Assembly (NCBI RefSeq): GCF_000269805.1
Contig: NZ_JH711483.1
Location: 439,808-503,807, forward strand
Length of the DNA stretch: 64,000 bases
Direction: 5' to 3'
Origin: Actinomyces massiliensis 4401292
GTDB taxonomy: Bacteria; Actinomycetota; Actinomycetes; Actinomycetales; Actinomycetaceae
The translations under genes were made by a program, and so were the position numbers. Below are positions 60,660-64,000 of the stretch, piece after piece. The number at the start of each line of letters is the position of its first letter. Position 1 is the stretch's first letter. Below the pieces are notes generated by a model. The model was given only the letters and a program-made list of their open reading frames with translations. It did no database searches and had not been told where the DNA came from.

Positions 60660-61058
60660 ATGATGGCTGTGAGCCAGGACCAGACCATGCCGAAGAGCTC
60701 CGATGCCGATCAGCCTGAGGATGAGGGGCGGAGTGCGGCAGAGGACGCCTGGGCGCAGGCGGGGCTGCCCGCCGCCCGGCCGCCCGCCAAGCACAAGGAG
60801 CCCTATCGGACGCTGGCGGTCCTCGCTGTGGCCGTCGGCTTGATGATGGTTCCCGCGATATCCCTGCTGGGTCATCGACGGCTGGCGGTTATGTGGCTCG
60901 GCGCAGGAGTGCTGCTGCTCGCACTCCTGCGTCTGCAGCGGCCCGAAGGAACATGGATCGCCGCCCGCGGCCGCGTCTTCGATGTCGTCTTCGGGATTCT
61001 TCTGGCGGCCGCACTGTTCGCATTGACGTACTACGCGGGCTTGCCGCGGGTCGCCTAG
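60660..61058 (+). CDS. DUF3017 small membrane protein
   Basis: A 132-aa protein: acidic Ala/Pro-rich N-terminus (about 1-50), then three hydrophobic helices (LAVLAVAVGLMMVPAISLLG, LAVMWLGAGVLLLALLRL, VVFGILLAAALFALTYYAGLP). This matches DUF3017, which actinobacteria usually encode next to purH or folD; function is unknown. A second ATG follows at once and an internal GTG at 60669 is possible, so the start is uncertain. No ribosome-binding site is obvious. Confidence 0.75.
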   Translation: MMAVSQDQTMPKSSDADQPEDEGRSAAEDAWAQAGLPAARPPAKHKEPYRTLAVLAVAVGLMMVPAISLLGHRRLAVMWLGAGVLLLALLRLQRPEGTWIAARGRVFDVVFGILLAAALFALTYYAGLPRVA

Positions 61059-61139
61059 CACCGGCGCTGCTGAGCCGAGTGCCCGCCGGCGCCGGGGTGA
61101 ATCGGCGGCCGGGCGGCGATCGGCGAGCGCTCAGTCACA

Positions 61140-61171
61140 GATACAATTGTAGGTACAGTCGCAGGTACAAT
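61140..61171 (+). promoter_or_regulatory. Candidate promoter/operator of the symporter
   Basis: An AT-richer stretch holds the palindrome ACAATTGT and two direct GTACA repeats, ending in a TACAAT hexamer (near 61166-61171) that is a good -10 box about 85 nt upstream of the symporter GTG. Confidence 0.4.
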
Positions 61172-61254
61172 GGCGGGCCGTCGCCCGTCCTATGGCATGC
61201 TGCGCTCTGGCAGTGGCGGTTCCCAGCCGCCTTCCCCGGCCGAAAGGCAGTTCC

Positions 61255-62595
61255 GTGTCATATCTTCGCAGGGCGCTCTCAGCCAGTGGCATCCTCGTGT
61301 GGGTACTCGCCGCGATCGTTCTCGCTCTTGTTCTGGGCAGTATCAAGATCGGTGGGAGCCCGTTCATCCCGCAGGCCGCCGGCCGTATTTTCGCCACGTT
61401 CTCCGACCTTTTCAGCCAGTTCCTGTCGTTCGCCATCCCGCTGATCATCATCGGCCTGGTGACGCCGGCGATTGCCGATCTCGGGAGGGGCGCGGGCAAA
61501 TGGCTCGGCATCACCACGGCCATCGCCTATGCCTCGACCCTCTTCTCGGGGTTCCTGACCTATGTCGTGTGCGCGGGATTCCTTCCGCGCCTGCTCGCGG
61601 GAACTGCCCTGTCCGACGTCGAAGAGCCCGGAAGCGCGCTGGAGACCTACTTCAGCATTGAGATGCCGGCGCCCGTTCCGGTCATGACGGCGCTGCTGCT
61701 GTCCTTCGTCCTCGGGATCGGCCTGTCGATGGTGCCGCGAGGCGTTCTGCGCAAGGGCTTCATCGAGTTCCGGGCGATCATCACCAGACTCATCGAGCGG
61801 ATCATCATTCCGCTGCTGCCGCTGCACATCTTCGGCATCTTCCTGAACCTCACCTACACGGGCGAGGCCTGGTCCGTCATGCGCGCCCTGATGCGAGTGG
61901 TGGTGGTCGTCCTCGTCCTGGAGGTCGTCATCCTCGGCGTTCAGTACGTCGTGGCCGGATTCATCGGCGGGAAGAACCCCGTGCGCGCAGCAGCCACCAT
62001 GATGCCCGCCTACCTCACCGCGCTGGGCACCTCCTCATCGGCGGCGACGATTCCGGTGACGCTGGCCCAGACCAAGAAGAACGGCGTGTCGGACGCCGTC
62101 GCCTCCTTCACCGTTCCACTGTGCGCCACTATCCACCTGGCCGGCTCGACCTCGAAGATCTTCGCCTTCGCCTTCGCGATCGTGCTCACCCAGGGGCTGA
62201 GCGTCTCGACCGTGCAGTGGGTGGGCTTCATCTTCATGCTCGGCATCACCATGGTTGCCGCTCCGGGCGTGCCCGGCGGGGCCATCATGGCGGCCACGGG
62301 CCTGCTGTCGTCCATGCTCGGCTTCGACGACGCGCAGGTCGCCCTGATGATCGCCACCTACATCGCCATGGACTCCTTCGGCACCGCCACCAATGTCACC
62401 GGCGATGGCGCCATCGCCATCGTCATCGATCGTCTCGCGGGCGGACAGATCCGCGATGACGGCGATCCGGAGAATGCCCGCGAGCTCGCCTTCGACGGGA
62501 TGAAGTACCTCGACCGCGTCAGTGTTGAGGGCGTGGTGAGTCCCGAGGAGCTGGAGTCCTCCGCTGAGACGGCCGGAGCCGATGCCGCGCGCTGA
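61255..62595 (+). CDS. Dicarboxylate/amino acid:cation symporter (DAACS family)
   Basis: A 446-aa sodium- or proton-coupled carrier of the GltP/SstT/DctA family with eight transmembrane helices and two re-entrant hairpins. Key segments: SFAIPLIIIGLVTPAIADLGRGAG, the serine-rich hairpin TALGTSSSAATIPVTLAQTK, TVPLCATIHLAGSTSKIFAFA, and the substrate/Na+ site MDSFGTATNVTGDGAIAIV. A true DctA/GltP has N-M-D-G and R/D contacts at these positions; here ATIHLAGS and SFGTATN suggest a serine/threonine or other amino-acid carrier rather than clear C4-dicarboxylate use. GAAAGGCAG precedes the GTG. A palindromic terminator follows. Confidence 0.9.
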   Translation: MSYLRRALSASGILVWVLAAIVLALVLGSIKIGGSPFIPQAAGRIFATFSDLFSQFLSFAIPLIIIGLVTPAIADLGRGAGKWLGITTAIAYASTLFSGFLTYVVCAGFLPRLLAGTALSDVEEPGSALETYFSIEMPAPVPVMTALLLSFVLGIGLSMVPRGVLRKGFIEFRAIITRLIERIIIPLLPLHIFGIFLNLTYTGEAWSVMRALMRVVVVVLVLEVVILGVQYVVAGFIGGKNPVRAAATMMPAYLTALGTSSSAATIPVTLAQTKKNGVSDAVASFTVPLCATIHLAGSTSKIFAFAFAIVLTQGLSVSTVQWVGFIFMLGITMVAAPGVPGGAIMAATGLLSSMLGFDDAQVALMIATYIAMDSFGTATNVTGDGAIAIVIDRLAGGQIRDDGDPENARELAFDGMKYLDRVSVEGVVSPEELESSAETAGADAAR

Positions 62596-62598
62596 GGC

Positions 62599-62617
62599 GC
62601 CGGCCGTCCCGGCCGGC
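62599..62617. terminator. GC-rich hairpin after the symporter gene
   Basis: GCCGGCC and GGCCGGC pair around GTCCC, 4 nt after the stop codon. No T-tract follows, so termination is inferred from placement. Confidence 0.45.
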
Positions 62618-62640
62618 GGTCGCGCGATCCCTCCGTATGA

Positions 62641-63750
<1,110 letters not shown>

Positions 63751-63790
63751 CGGTCTCGTTGACCGATGCGCATGCGCGCATAGACGAGAT

Positions 63791-63817
63791 GCCCCCGGCA
63801 GCACCGCTGCCGGGGGC
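63791..63817 (+). terminator. mdh terminator
   Basis: GCCCCCGGCAGC (63791-63802) and GCTGCCGGGGGC (63806-63817) are exact complements around an ACC loop, 40 nt after the mdh stop codon. Confidence 0.8.
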
Positions 63818-63868
63818 GTCCCTCATGGTGAAGCCGGTGAACCGACGTGGCCTTATGGCCTGCATAGT

Positions 63869-63904
63869 CGGCACTGACTGGCACGGCCGGCACTGACTGG
63901 CACG
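63869..63904. repeat. Two tandem CGGCACTGACTGGCACG copies
   Basis: The 17-bp sequence occurs at 63869-63885 and 63888-63904, a 19-bp period. Related CGGC/CTGG fragments continue to about 63930. It lies in the space downstream of mdh, and the window ends soon after, so its partner gene is not visible. Confidence 0.6.
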
Positions 63905-64000
63905 ACCTGCACGGCCGGCGCTGCCGGTACTGGCCGTCACCGTGGACCGGTCGGCTGATCACGTCTCGCCGTCCTCCTTGGAGCCGATTCGGACGCTGGG

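Overview
This 64 kb window is GC-rich chromosomal DNA of an actinobacterium. The order argS-lysA-hom-thrB ... rho-rpmE-prfA-prmC and sucC-sucD-DUF6350 ... purH-DUF3017 ... mdh, the Tat-type lipoprotein, and alpha-glucoside genes without a local ATPase all suit the Actinomycetaceae (an Actinomyces/Schaalia-like organism). That assignment is inferred from gene content and order; no rRNA is present.

Layout. 1-2.5 kb: a decayed integrative or conjugative element ending at the 3' end of tRNA-Arg(CCG). It holds a MobF relaxase fragment, a ParE-type toxin-antitoxin pair, an XRE HTH fragment and a 48-residue small gene with a near-perfect Shine-Dalgarno. 2.6-18.2 kb: conserved housekeeping block (argS, lysA, hom, thrB, DUF6891, an LLM monooxygenase/FMN reductase pair, rho, an LAKTG cell-wall protein, rpmE, prfA, prmC). 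18.2-24.1 kb: small accessory units, each a regulator next to its own palindromes (VOC, AraC, MarR+DJ-1, SUMF1, MazEF, MarR+quinone reductase). 24.2-29.8 kb: pcrA/uvrD, a CPBP protease, nitroreductase and maa. 30-41 kb: alpha-glucoside uptake and breakdown (lipoprotein, two permeases, LacI, SDR, GH31, GH13). 41-51 kb: second CPBP protease, ClC channel, heterodimeric ABC exporter, fused double-domain phosphofructokinase, DUF2316, VOC/MarR pair. 51.8-63.8 kb: sucCD, DUF6350, dsdA interrupted at its 3' end by an IS, ZTP riboswitch-purH, DUF3017, dicarboxylate symporter, mdh.

The most unusual feature is a dispersed family of intergenic tandem repeats with an exact 22-bp period: a 10-bp core CGAGATCGGT plus a semi-conserved 12-bp linker. 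Nine arrays of 3-6 units (36 cores) occur between 4.6 and 51.6 kb, all intergenic except where the ClC gene ends inside one. The period is never broken, and six of nine arrays end with the same altered 3' signature. I do not recognise this family. Other structures worth attention are a perfect 33-bp inverted repeat before argS, a 140-bp MITE-like element, several paired regulator operators, and an IS insertion in dsdA whose original gene end can be read on the far side.

Coordinates and motif positions were read by eye; family assignments rest on recognised motifs and gene order, not on database searches.
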